A stretch of DNA of 64,000 nt, taken from Candidatus Omnitrophota bacterium (GTDB taxonomy: Bacteria > Omnitrophota > Gorgyraeia > JAUYCX01). A program made the position numbers and the translations under genes. The DNA is taken from NCBI GenBank assembly GCA_030692045.1, contig JAUYCX010000119.1, positions 34,978 to 98,977 of the forward strand, written 5' to 3'. This document shows, in pieces, positions 8,632-21,900 of this stretch (positions within the stretch are counted from its first letter, which is position 1; every line of letters starts with the position of its first letter). The notes under the pieces are model-generated. The model did no database searches and had not been told where the DNA came from. It saw only the letters and a program-made list of their open reading frames with translations.

Positions 8632-8810
8632 TATCCCGACGAATATGTCAAAATTATCGAAGAGAATTTTGACATGGTTTATGAGTCGGGATACAATTGA
8701 TAACATTTGCCCATTGCGTAAACATCCCAAAAATCTCTACGATATTTTTGGGATACGCTATGGGGTTAATTCGCGCAAACAACTTATGTCACTTTCGTTC
8801 CATAAGTTGT
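8632..8810. repeat. Cluster of nested inverted repeats between tadB and tadC
   Basis: TATCCCGAC 8632-8640/GTCGGGATA 8685-8693 enclosing TGTCAAAATT/AATTTTGACA; ATCCCAAAAAT 8724-8734/ATTTTTGGGAT 8744-8754; ACAACTTATG 8779-8788/CATAAGTTGT 8801-8810. Confidence 0.75.
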
Positions 8811-8822
8811 GCGCTCATTAAT

Positions 8823-9692
8823 ATGATAATCCTTATTACATTATTAATTTTTATGGCTGTATTTCTTCTGGTGTACTTTATTCTCTCTAAAGGCAAAACT
8901 GCTGATATTAAACCGCCTACACTTCCCTTGGAAAAGGAGATAAGTTTTGAAAAGAAAGGGTTTATGCGTAATTTATTTTCTCACATTTCACTAATTAATA
9001 AACCCTTGGCTGGAGCATTTAGGTATGGCTTATCACGCAAATTATATTCGGCAAAAATAAAGATTTCCATAGAGGAATTTTTCCTAATTAAGGAATTACT
9101 AATTATAACTTTACTTGTTTTATTTTTACCAATGATAAAACAACTTAGCCCGATTTTTTATTTAGTGCCAATTATTGTGGGCTTTTTTCTGCCGGATATC
9201 TGGTTAATTATGAAAATAAAGGCAATTAAGCAAGAGCTCGTAAAAAATTTGCCAGATGCCATTGACTTATTGAACTTGTGCGTAAATGCCGGCTTAGATT
9301 TTATGTTAGCCCTAAAATGGGTGATTGATAAATCCCCTGCCAATGCCTTAATTGATGAATTAAATTTGGTGATGCAGGAGATTAATTTAGGCCGTCCCAG
9401 AAAGGATACCTTAATTGATTTAGCCAAAAGATATGATATTGCAGAGTTATCTACATTTAGCCGCACCTTGGTTCAGGCAGACAGGATGGGCACCTCAGTA
9501 GCCGAGGCATTGAATATACTCTCTGAGGATATGCGCTTGAGTAGATTTCGTCTGGGAGAGCAGATGGCTTTAAAGGCGCCCATAAAATTACTTTTTCCGC
9601 TTTTGGTTTTTATTTTTCCAGTGGTAGGGATTATTATTGGCGCGCCGATTATTTTACAATTTTTGCAGACAAAGACATTTAGCGCGTTTTAG
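8823..9692 (+). CDS. tadC: TadC-like membrane platform protein (T2SSF)
   Basis: ELVKNLPDAIDLLNLCVNAGLDFMLALKWVI...RDTLIDLAKRYDIAELSTFSRTLVQADRMGTSVAEAL; start trimmed from 8697 to an N-terminus with TM helix. Confidence 0.8.
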   Translation: MIILITLLIFMAVFLLVYFILSKGKTADIKPPTLPLEKEISFEKKGFMRNLFSHISLINKPLAGAFRYGLSRKLYSAKIKISIEEFFLIKELLIITLLVLFLPMIKQLSPIFYLVPIIVGFFLPDIWLIMKIKAIKQELVKNLPDAIDLLNLCVNAGLDFMLALKWVIDKSPANALIDELNLVMQEINLGRPRKDTLIDLAKRYDIAELSTFSRTLVQADRMGTSVAEALNILSEDMRLSRFRLGEQMALKAPIKLLFPLLVFIFPVVGIIIGAPIILQFLQTKTFSAF

Positions 9693-9840
9693 AAAATGAT
9701 TACACAGAGATTTCTGAAAAAAGATAATTTAAACACGAATGGACACGAATTACACACAAATGTCCACGAATTTAATATTTTTTGCCTAATTTGTAAGCAG
9801 ATTTTAAAAGTGTTTATTAGCTTTGATGAAAACAATTTTA

Positions 9841-9921
9841 ACACGGATTACCACGGATTTTTTACGGATTTACACGGATTTTATCCGTTAAATCAGTTCT
9901 TTTATCCGTGTATATCCGTGT
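9841..9921. repeat. Interspersed palindromic repeat between tadC and the giant ORF
   Basis: acacggattaccacggat (9841-9858) vs atccgtgtatatccgtgt (9904-9921): 18-bp arms with about 2 mismatches; related 'cacgaat/acacgaatt' units upstream. Confidence 0.7.
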
Positions 9922-9953
9922 CTAAAAATTAATTTTCAACAGTCTCAAATAAG

Positions 9954-12900
9954 ATGGACCAAGGAAGTAACAGACAATCTGAGAGCCAAGATACGATAGG
10001 CAAGAAGCCATTTAAGAGTAGCTTTAAGAAGTGGCTTAGAATAGTTGCCTTGATTATAGTGGCTGTGTTTTTGCCTGAGCAGGTTTCCTGGGCAATTGAA
10101 TATAATCCTGCTGTGCTCTGGAAGAATCTTATTTTCCAAGGAGCCAACTATCAGCATAACTTAGCCGCTAATTTTAAAATACCTAACCAGAATGTCAAGG
10201 TTCCCAAAGAGCTGATTATTGCCGAAAATGTCAGGCAAACTTTAAAGCAGTTTGCATACAAGACTATAAAGGATGTGCAACTTGCACCCAATCTAATCAT
10301 TAGCCCTGCCAATGACGAGGGAGTCTTCTTAACCTCAACCAAAATCCAGAAAATCTATGAATGGTTAATTGACCCAGAAACTAAGCTAATTAACTGCGCC
10401 TCCCAATCTTTGCATTTCATTGATGTTCTCTTAAGTGGCTATGGAATAAAGGCTTCCATTGAAGAAATGTCCATTCTGGCAATCCTCACTGATATCCTTT
10501 CTGGCAATATTGAGGAATATAAAGGAAGATTATATTTATCAATGTATAGTATTATGCAGGTTGCCAGGAATTATGGCTTAGACCTCTATCCCACCAAAAT
10601 AACTCCTGATTATTCTACTTTAAAAGCCTTACGAACACCATTTATTGCGCATTTTAATCAGCCCAAACATTTTGTGTTAGTTACTGCAGTTACTGAAGAA
10701 AAGGTTTGGATGATTGAGCAAGGAAATACCCCAACATTCCTGCCTTTAGAGAAATTCTTCAAAGAAATAAGCGGCTATGTTTTAGTCGGCAAAGCTGATA
10801 GCCCCAAAGGCCTTTCCTTAGTTACGCCTGAGCAAGCCAGAGAGGTTTTTGGCGCTGGCAGAAATGATGTTTACAGATTCCGTACTCAGGACTTAAGGCA
10901 ATCTCGGCCAATAATTAACAATAACTATCGGACTAATAGTAGATTTGCCTCGGCAATGCCAAATAGATTTGCCTCTCCTATACCTCGCACAAGTTTACCT
11001 AAAATAAGTCGGTCTAACTATGTTCTGCCTCGACAAAGCCCGCCTCAACTTAGCAGGCCTGCTTCTATTAACCAAAGTAGAAATGCTCTTGCGTATAGCA
11101 GAAGTGCGCTGGCTTATAATTATGGTAATGCATATAGCAATTATCGAGGCGGTGTTGGTGGCAGAGTAATCTCTGGTGGAGGTAGCAATGGTCGGATATT
11201 TGAAGACCGTTCAAACCTATTAAGAGGACCGAGCATGTTTGATGTTTTGTTAGGTAGTTTGATAAGTATTGGATTTGCCTTTATACCAGTGCCAGGAGCC
11301 CAAGCTGGAATCCTATCTAAAATTCCTATGGCATTTACAATGGGGCTTTCTGATTTTACCAGTGCATTCGCCGCTTATGGTGTTTATAAATGGGGTTGGG
11401 ACCCTGCCTGGGCGCAGTTTGGAGCAATGGTTACTAACATTGCCATACCTATGGGTATGCAGAGGGTTATGGCGCCTCGCTTGGAGAACTTGCCTGCTGG
11501 TTTTATTGGACCACGCAACATTTTGCCTAAGACTCTGGGCTGGGGTTTAGCTGAATTGGGCAAGGGTTTTGCCATGGGTGTTTTAATGGGTTCAATTAAT
11601 GCCGGCACAACCTTAGTAGTTCAAAATGCTTTAAAGGGTTGGAAGACTAATCCCGCAGTAAAACAGGCAATGATTTCTCTATTAGGCACAGCTATTAGTG
11701 TGCCTGTGGAGTCTTTTGTTTTAGGCAGTTTAGGTGATAAGAGTCATTTTGATTATAAAGATAAAAATGGAGAATTTCACAGCCCTAATTTTAAAAATGA
11801 GTTGTTTAGCCTAAGCAATGGCTGGCAAGCTCTAAAATTCAGTCTTAAAAATCCTGAGTTTCAGAATTTTATGATTTCTGAGTCAGTCTCTACGGGAATT
11901 ATATATGGCGCCTACAAAGCTGGCAAGATGAATTCTCCTAACAGTTTGATTTTAGGCAAGAGTATTGGGCAGGGTCTTGGCCAGTGGTTGGGAAATAAAT
12001 ATTCGCCTATATATAATCCCAAAACCGGTAAGTTGACAGAAAATAAATGGGTAAATCTCCTGATTAATAGTTCGCTTTCAGCAGGAGCATCAATTGCCTT
12101 AAGTTCTTGGCAAGGCAAATATATCAGCAATTTAGGCAGATACGAGAGGGGAAATCTTACGCCTTTGCAAGTTGAATCCATTAATTTCTTAGCCACAAAT
12201 TTATTGTCCAGTTCTATATCAAGCCTAAGCGGAATAAGCCTAAACGGTTTGGAGAAAGTTGAATTTTGGGGTGAGTTCAAAAAGAATTTCATAAATGCCG
12301 CAGAAAATTATCAAACTGTAGGCGGCTCAGCAGAATTTATGGCGCTTGACCCTCTCTCCACTACTGAAAATTATTATAGATTTCAGGTTGCCAGCAATAT
12401 TTTTAGATTGAATAGATATGCGACGAATCTAAATGATATGGCGGGAATTTTGGATTTACCTCAGCGCGCAGATAAAATCTGGCGCAGAATGGAAAGGGAA
12501 AATAAAAGATTGTCACAGCCCCTCTCTGATAAAGAACTGCGCAAAAAATGGCGCGAAGCAGTTAGCGAAGATATTAAAAGTAATGCCGGCGTAATGAAAT
12601 ACACCACCTCTGTTTTGCACCAGCAGGCAGTGCAGAATTTAACTGCACCCATAAATCTGGGCTTGCAGCTTGGCTTAGGATATTTAGGTCGTCGCATAGA
12701 AGCAATCCCTCATTTTGGTAAATATTTAAGATTTGAAACCGGCGGCTCTGTGAGAATTAAGCGCTCAATAGAAAAAGATATGTTTCAGGATGCCTTTCCT
12801 GCTCTGGATGCAGGTAGAATTACGCAAGAAGGTGGCAAGTTATTTTATACAGAAGAAGCAGATGATACGCCCAAGGAAATAGCTAAGTTATATCCAGAGT

Positions 12901-15900
12901 TACATTCAGAAGTAGATGAACCAAGGGAAATTGGTTCAATTTGGCAGGATGAGAATGGTGTATTTTATATTCAGCCCCTCCCCCTCTTCGGAAAAGCAAC
13001 CCAAAGTTATGATATGGAAGGCAGCGGTCTTATTGCCGAAGGCAATTTACCCATAATTCCTGGTTCTCAATCAGCCGAGGGTTATTCTGCGCGCATTCCC
13101 ACCAAAGCCACGCATCTGCAAACCTATAAGCAGCACTTAGGATGGTTAGGTAGGTTTGCGGATAAAATAGGAATTTGGAAACCCTCTTCAGATTATGACC
13201 CTAACCGTGTTGTAAAAGTTGATGCCCTGCAAGTTAAGAACAATTGGTTTGATAAAAAACTTCTCACAGGAGTGAATCAATCCTTTCTTCAATCTGTATC
13301 AGAAAGTAAGCAACCTGCAGAGGCTAAGCTGCGTGCATGGAGAGTGTATGACTTAAGAAACAAAAAACAATTAATTGGCTTTTTTGGCATAATCCCTAAG
13401 AAAGGTGAAGCGCCAGGCATATATCAAGGCGGTAAAGTCATCGCACCTCTTTTTGCCACTTGGGTAGATAAGGGAATACCGCAAGCGGTATTTAAATTTG
13501 GAGAGAAATTAGCCTTTACATACACAACACATTCTGCAGGCGCTCAGAGTACGCCAGCACAACCGTTTATTCTTTATGGCAGTATCAAGAAAACAGGCGA
13601 AACAACTTGGCAGATAAACCAAGGTTCTATAGTGCCATTTAACTTAACTGCCGGAAGAAAAGATGCGTTTGGTTCTCCCTTTGCTGTTCAAGACGGACAG
13701 GCTTTGCATACAATTCCTCAATCGTTTATTGCTGACCTTATGAAGCCTAACTCCTTCGAATCTCATATGGGTTTTGCAGGCGTATCCCCACACAAACATT
13801 TAACTAAACCAGAAGTTCGTTATAAACCAGGCGTAGGCTATATTCCTTTACCTGCATCCCCTGTTTCCCAACAACCTACTGTTTCCCAACAACCTACTGA
13901 ATACAAAAAAGAATCACAATTAACTCAACCAGGCGTAGGTCTTGCGGCTAAACGTTCCTTTGGTTTTTCTTCCACAACTACTGAGACCACACTACAGAAT
14001 AACATTAACCAAATTGAGCTTTCTGGATTTACTTTAGGCGGCAATCCCATCATCACGCAAACAGGCACAACTTTTGCGCCCTCCAGAAGTTTTATTTCTG
14101 GTAGCTATGACAAGCCTTTAATTACAGAAACCCGTGTAACCACGCACACTATCTCTAAGGAAATGGGTAGTTTGGCTATGACTACTATAAACGGCCCTGC
14201 AGCCGCTGCAGTTTCTACAACCAGCGATATCACTACTACTGTAACCGATAGAACTTTAGAAACAGGAAAGGAAATACAAATCTCCTCGATGCATAAGCCC
14301 GCTTCAAGAAAATGGGAAACTGTAGAAGGAGAGATGCCTAAGGGCACAAAAGAGCATGAAGAAACTGCAGAGCAGACACAAACCAGATTGTCTGGCAGGC
14401 ATTCTCCTGGTTCTAGACCTCCCTGGTTAACCTCCCAGCCTTTGTCAATGCCTTTAGACACTGGCGTTATTCATAAGCTTGACATAACCGATTCTGGAAA
14501 GGGCTATATTGATATAAAACAAAGATGGCAAGAGGCAGGATATTCTCTCGCAGGTGTGGATTTATGGGGTCAACGCTATGAGCAGCAAATGACCTCATTT
14601 ACCCAAACACCTTTAAACACAAAATCCATTCGAGTGTTTGCCGATGAGAATTACTTTAGAACTCTTCCAAATGTAAGCAAAAGCAAGCTGGATACAGCTT
14701 TTATTCAGGGACACCTTGAAAGACAGGGCGCAACAGAGGTAGTAGTGAATGCCTTTGGAGAAGCTAAATCTTTAGGAGGAACTGCAGGTTTCCAAAGAGA
14801 CAACCTAACCCTCAACTTCTTCGCAGCAGACAAACAAGGCAGCTATTCCTTAAATCCTTTCTTTTTTACAGAAAGCCGTCTTGGTGAGGATTTCTACCAA
14901 GGCACAGCTTATATTCACCGTCAAGGCTTAAAGAGAGACGATAAACAAGGCACAATTACGGCCCAGATAATGCGCGTCTCAACCTCTGGTTCTATGAGAA
15001 TCTCGCAGTCAGCAGAGAAGGAAATGTTTCATAATGCCTTTCCAGGATTGGATGCGAGTAAGATTACTCAAGAAGGCGACAAACTATTTTATAAAGCGGG
15101 AGACAAACCTAGAGAAATTGGCTCTATTAAGCAGGGCAAAGATGGCGCAACTTATATTCAACCCTTCTTTGGAGGAGTAACAAGACGTTATGATATGACA
15201 GGCAAAGGCGGACAACATCTTGCACAACAGGATTATTTTGAGGTGGATGAACGTCAAGCCAGAAGACCAGAATTTACCTTCAAAGCTGGTCAAAAATATA
15301 ACATCGGCACAGGCAGTAATTGGAAAGGTGTTAACTTGAGTGAGGGTGCTCAGGGTGAGATAGAAAAAGCAGCGCTTTTTGGTGATGGAAGCCTAATCCA
15401 TCCGCCTATGGATTCAGATAATCATCCAGTTGAGCCAATTGCCTCAGGACTTTATATTGGCTCAGACTTTGGCGGAAATTTTTCTGGCTGGGCAGTGTAT
15501 GCAGATGCTGGCGCCAGGGCTCAATATCGAAACTGGGGCGTTGAGATTACCAATAAATTAGTTTACTCAGGTCAAATGCAAAATATCACAGAAGCTCAGG
15601 CAGAAAAACAAATGGCGCATTCCAGTAACTCTAAAGGGTTGTTTGATGCAGACAAGGTTTCCTGGTGGCAGCGCGCAATTAATCCAGAAACCGCTAAGTA
15701 TTTTGCTGACTACAAAGAGTATTGGCAGTATCATGAAACGCATCCAGGTAGCCAATCCAGGTTAGAAGCAGAATTCAAAAGCCCTGAAAATAGAATGGCA
15801 ATCATAAATAATCAGCCCACAATCACAGCTTTAGCTGAGGTTAGCTTTGATAAGATAGGCACAGCTGTTGAGGAGGGCCATTGGGTGATGCCCAATACAG

Positions 15901-18900
15901 GATTAGATACAGCCACCATAACTTATATGCCGGATGGCAGGATTAGCGGCAACATTCACAATTTTGATGTTATCACCCAGCAACGTGTTACGCAGGCAAA
16001 AGCGCTTATGGCTTCAGGCAAGCGTATTATTGATGAGAGAATGTTTCAAGATGCCTTTCCAGGATTGGATGCGAGTAAGATTACTCAAGAAGGCGACAAA
16101 CTATTTTATAAAGCGGGAGACAAACCCAGAGAAATTGGCTCTATTAAGCAGGGCAAAGACGGCGCAACTTATATTCAGCCTTTTGGCATAGGAACCAGAG
16201 GCTATGATATGACAGGCATAATTCCAGAGGAGACTGCGCAAGGCTTAGAAAATCTCGGTAAAGATTTTAATAGAAAATTAGTTGAGAATGCCGAGGTGAT
16301 TGTTCCGGTTGTCGCATTAAATGGCCAACTAATTGAGAATAGTGATATTGTAACCCTTCACTCAGGATTAGCCTTATTTACTAACCCGCAAGAAGCAGTG
16401 CCTTATCTAACTCCTGAAGGAGATATGCCGCTTAGACTATCAGATTGTTTCTACCAGAAAGCTCGCAAGGGTTATGAGGAGCTCAGGCCTGCTTTAAGAA
16501 CAATGCAAGACCTCTTTGCTGACATAGGACTTTTAGGGGAGCAAAAGAAAGATACTTCTTCTAAATACGCAACACTAAGAATAGCAATAAATAACTACCT
16601 TACCCAAGACGCAGATTTTAATAGCCTCTCAAAATCTGGTTTGGTGGATATCACGGGAAATGTTTATACCAGCCGTCTCCGGTCAGAAGGTATTGCACCT
16701 TTAAGAACAGCTCCCCTTACTACGGGTGTAATGCGGTTTAATCCAAATACGGATACAGTGTATTTGGGAGTGCAGGCGCAATTAGGAGGCAAGGCACAAG
16801 GAAGTCTTTATTTGTCCCCTGAATTTACCAACGTAGACCCTGGTTTAATGTTAGGATTACAGACCTATAAAAATTATGACCAGGGCTTGATGCGCAGTAT
16901 TGCTCCGCAAGAACAAAAGCCCCAGGACCAATCTGCCCCAGAAAAGTCTAATCAGCGCGGTTTTGATATGGACATCTCTCCTTTTAGGTCAGCCACACAC
17001 TTAACCGGCTTGACTTCACAGCAAGGCGCTGTTTTAGCTAACCAAGGCACCTTGGAATACCTGCATTTTGGCCAGAAACTGCATAAGAATTTTGGTCAGG
17101 GCACAATTATTGAGGGCGAGATTGAAACCCCTCATGTCGTGGTTCCAGGCGCTGAGACATCTGCCGATGGTACGTTTAAGGTTACAGAGATTCACACTGC
17201 TGATAAATTTAAAGGTATGATGATGTTTGGCGGTAGAGAGCGCGGTGGCATTGCCACAATCGGTGAAGGGTTCACTAAGACAAACTCTGAGCCATCAATC
17301 TCACTCATTGCCAGAGGATACGCTGGAGGTCTGGTTATTGCCAAGGTAGTGGCAGAACTAAAAGACTTAGGTCAGTATAATGTCAATACTACCTTAGGCA
17401 ACAAGATTAGTGGCAATGAAAGAATATTTTTCTTAAAAGACACAAAACAGGCAAAAGGAAGAATGGCAGCTGGCATTGCCGGCGAAGGACAGAGATTAGA
17501 AACCGGAACAGTTGGATTAGGCTTTGAACCCATCAAGGACTCAAAAGGCAAGGACTTAAAAGGCGCCTACGGCTTGAAAGGCGAAGGCACAGGTGTGGCT
17601 CTCTGGGATTTTAGTAGTTTATTACCCCTTGAGGGCTCAGGGACTCAGGGAGAAAAAATGAATCGCAATGTGCGTGGCTTCATTGCAGAAACCGCAGCCA
17701 AGAAAGGTAAAGTATTTTATGATGAAGTAGTCCCCAAATATATCCCCTATTATGGCTTATTTTCCAATGGCCCAATAAAAGGATTAGACTTTGGTCCTAA
17801 TCTTTCTGTCTATGCACCAGACAAGAATCTTAGTCAGTGGGACATTGGACTAATTCAGCGCACATTAAATATCAATGAACAGGGTATCTCTGAAATTGGA
17901 AATATAAACGTTAGTTCTGCCACACTAAGCAATTTAAGAAATAATACACCTCTACACACCCGAGAGGTTATTAGCCAAGAGGAATGGGACAAAAAAGAAT
18001 TACAAGAGCCAGGATTAAAAGAGACGCTGCGCGACAACAATAATTTCCGTTTTGGCAGAAACCTACTAATTAATGACATTGGTCCTGGCACAAAGATGCT
18101 GGTTGTGCCAAAAGGAAGAGGTGCGCCCAATGAGTTCCACATTGATTTCTTTAAAGAGGTAAATGATGGCCAAATAATTCCCGGCAGAAAATTCTGGGTA
18201 GAAAATAAAGGTCAAGGCATTCTTTCCTTTGATATCTTAAAAGAAGATTTAGATAATTTCAAGATGGCAGGCCTGAAAGCAGATTCTAAGAAGCCAGATT
18301 ACTTACTCTATAATGATTGGCATGCTTATATGTCAAAGCCGGCAATGACACGTTACATTGGCTCAGGTCTTTATTACGGTGTGAAGGCTTATCTTAATGA
18401 ACATCCCAAACAAAAAGTAGAAGATGTTATGAAAGATGTCTTAACCGACACCTTTAAAAATTTACGCTTAAATGGACACACTTTAGATAGTCAAACTTTA
18501 GATAACTTAACTTCTATTGTTTCCCAGTTGTTTGATTCAAAGGTCAGCCAGAAAAATAGAGATACACTTTTAGCTTCATTAGGCGAAGAAATTGCTAAGA
18601 TTTCAGGATTAGATAAAAACCCGTTTTTGTTAGCACAGGTATATGAAAAACTGCAGCCAGTGATGGATGCAGAGGGAAAAGTTGACCATTATCGCATTAC
18701 CGCAGGTGTTGAAGGTTACAAAGAGCTTACTGCTACTTATGATGTGCGATATGAAGATTTACCTACTGTAAAAAAAGATGGAACACCTTTAGGCGGAAGC
18801 ACACCTTATATCCTTGCCGGCCAGCGTTTTGCTGCACCATCTGTTCAAGGAGTGATGTCAGGTTTTAAAAGCGATAAGCCAGATGAGCAACTTACGCCAT

Positions 18901-21900
18901 CGTCAGACCCAACCGAGCCATTAGAACGAGTAAATGCCACAGCCGAATTAGACTACCTGGGAACAAATTCTAAGGAAGGCATAATAATTGATACTCCCTG
19001 GATGTCTCAAGTGAGTGTAGGTGCAGGTCCTGATGGTAAACCAGTTATTCGTCTGTTTGGTTTACAGGATGATACCTTTAACCTTGAACATTATGAAATT
19101 GGAAAAGGCGGTGCCTATTATGGCTGGGGCGGCGGGATTTTAAGAGACTGGTCTGGAGGTTCAAAAATAGATTTTGTCAAACAAAAGGGCGAAGATGGTA
19201 AGGAACAATATGTTCCGATAATTAGGGATGGTGGTATTAAGAATGGCGGTCAGTTTAGGCCAGTATTTGCCAATGAGCTGGGTATTGTGGATAGGAAGAT
19301 AGATGTGGATAGTGAGACAGAAGCAAATGGCACTTTAGCCCTGCTTTATGGAAACAAGGGTTGGTGGAAAGCTGATGTCAAAGAAGAAAATGGCAAAGAA
19401 TATAATACCTTTACTCCTTTAGGTCTTCTTTTATTTACAACCAGTCCTGATTTAATCCAGTCTGGTCATATTGCCAGTGTTTCTGACTTATATGGAGTCA
19501 AAGATTATTTAGCCGGTAGTTCAAATCAGTTTAATTTTGAGAAGGGTAGTGCGCGCTGGAATGAAAAAGCAGGTATTACATTATCCTTTACAAATCCTAA
19601 TTTTGGCGATGGCAAACGTTTTGATGTTTTGCTTCACGGCACCAAGAACAAGCCATCCCCAGAAGCAAGTTCAGATAGTCAACCTCAAGTAGTTAATGAT
19701 TTAGTGGGAACTTATAATAAGGATAATAAAGGTCCTGCACAAGTTGATTATCGCAATGTTGAGGTAGCTAAAACAGAATTTCCCGACGCAGAAGAGGGTT
19801 CAATTAAAAACTTTGCCACAGCAGAGATTGCCAAAGAAGGTCTGGCTCTACAGCCATTCCAAACAGTTGCTACTTCTGCCTGGGGTTTGCCAGGGGTTGC
19901 CAGCTTAGCCACTGTTTCAGCTGGTCTAAATACTTTATCTCTGACACATAATCTAAAAATTCAGAAGGGTAGTGTTTATATCTCGCCTCAGGGAGAACAG
20001 GTTTTTGGAAAAGATACATTTGCATATCAAACACTAAAGCTAACTGAAATCCCTAAGGATATTCAGAAAAAAGTAAATTATTTAGCTGAGCATACAGGCT
20101 TAGGAAAGCCTAAAAACTTAGAAGGCGAGGTTACCCTGTATGGCCAATTTGTAATAACTGATAAGGGTAGTAGTTTTGTTCCATTTTCTTCTGACTTCAA
20201 TATTTCTTCTCTGGGGAAAAATGGAGAAAGGCATAAATTTTATATTCGAAAAGATTCTGAAGGCCGCATACGTTCTTTTGATATTCCTTCTATTACCGAT
20301 GAAATGCCTGAGGCAAAAAAGAGATTAGAAAGCCTGCAAATGACAGCCTGGAGTGGGCGCGCTACAAAAGACTTGCTTAGCGGGATTTTAAACTCACCTA
20401 CAATTCTTGCAGCCTCAGTTTTGATTCCTCCTCTTTCTGGGGCAAGAACTTTAGGAATAGCCCGTTCAGGAGTTTCAGCAGCATCAAAATCATCAATATG
20501 GCTGCGACTAACCTCAAGAATATGGACAAAGGTGTTAGGAAAACCTTGGGGTGCAGTGGGCTTTGCCAACGCAGGAAGAGCTGCTAAGGCATTGGGCATT
20601 GCTAAGGTAATAGGTAGAGTTGCAGGTTATACAGCAATTACTACTGGGACAAGTGCAGTAGGAGCCTATCACTGGGATAAACATTTATTAAAAGATGCAC
20701 ATTTAGAGAAAAATATAGAAGCTCAGCTAAGAGAAAAAGGTAAGCAAAATATTTATAACCCCTCTGCGGTAAAATCCTTCTTTAAAGGTACATTTTTAAC
20801 TCCTGGCAGGAATTTATTACGTACCCCCTTCATAGCCAACTGGTTGGGCATTCATAGCCCTAACATTGATGTCTTATCTTCATTTGAGGCATTTAATTTT
20901 AATGATTGGGCTTATCAGCAAGGTTTATTAGGTTTGCCCTTATCTTACTCTGCAGGTGCTTTACGAAGCTGGCTAAGCGTAGCCACATTTTCTTCACAAC
21001 TTAGCTTTTTATTAAACCCCTTAGGAACAGGAAAAGAATATTATGCCATGGCAAAAGGTTTAGGCTCTGGAGCGTTACTCGGAGAAGGAGCAAGATTAGT
21101 TGACATCGCATATTTATTAGGCCAGTATTCAGGTGCTAGAACAGGGTTTAAAGGCATAGGCAATAGCTTAGAAAGGGCTCGCTCCACATATCAACTAACA
21201 GGCAGATTGTCTGGTTTAATGACACGAACAGAGCAGCTCTTTAAGACCACTCCCAAATTTATGTTTGTAAATACAGCCTTTGGCTTTATGCTTCCACTTT
21301 TAAAAGGTGGTGAAGGTATTTCTCCTGAAACCCTATCCAAGAGTCTAAAGGCAGTGGCTTATCAGATGGATACCATCATCAAGTCTTCTTTTGGTATGGC
21401 TTTAACCTCTGAACTTTTAGGCTTTGCCATAGGCAAAGCAACAAATAGAATTCCACAACTTAATAATTGGTCAACTTGGCAGACAATTGGGTCTGGTGTT
21501 GGCTTGACAGGTGTAGGTTATGGTTTATTACCTTTGTTGGGAAGAAAACTTGATGGCAGGCTTGGTAATGTTGTTTCTGATGCAGGCATATTTATTGGTG
21601 GCATAGGTCTTAGCTTAATCACAAAAGGCATAACCAAAGGTATTGTTGATAGTCGCATTGGTAGAGGATTAATAGCTTTTGAAGATAGGGTAGATAACTG
21701 GGGGCGTTTAGCAAAATATCCTACAAAGTTAGGTTTGGGTTTGGTCAAATTAGGTGGTAAATCCTTCAAACTTACTGCTAATGCCTTTTCCACAGGCAGC
21801 ATATGGTATGGTGCTAAAGTAGCAGGAGTGGATTATCTGATAAGTTATGCCCAATATTGGTTACAAAAAGGCACTCCCCAAGAAATAGCCAAGCCTTCTT

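Noticed and set aside
8579-8821. 80-aa ORF between tadB and tadC
   Set aside because: Consists of the hairpin-rich repeat; no RBS context or family.
9696-9932. 78-aa ORF with NTDYHGFFTDLHGFYP
   Set aside because: Spurious translation of the cacggat repeat element.
13863-13898. 18-bp tandem repeat gtttcccaacaacctact x2 (VSQQPT)
   Set aside because: Only two units in a Pro/Gln linker; ordinary slippage, not worth a separate finding.
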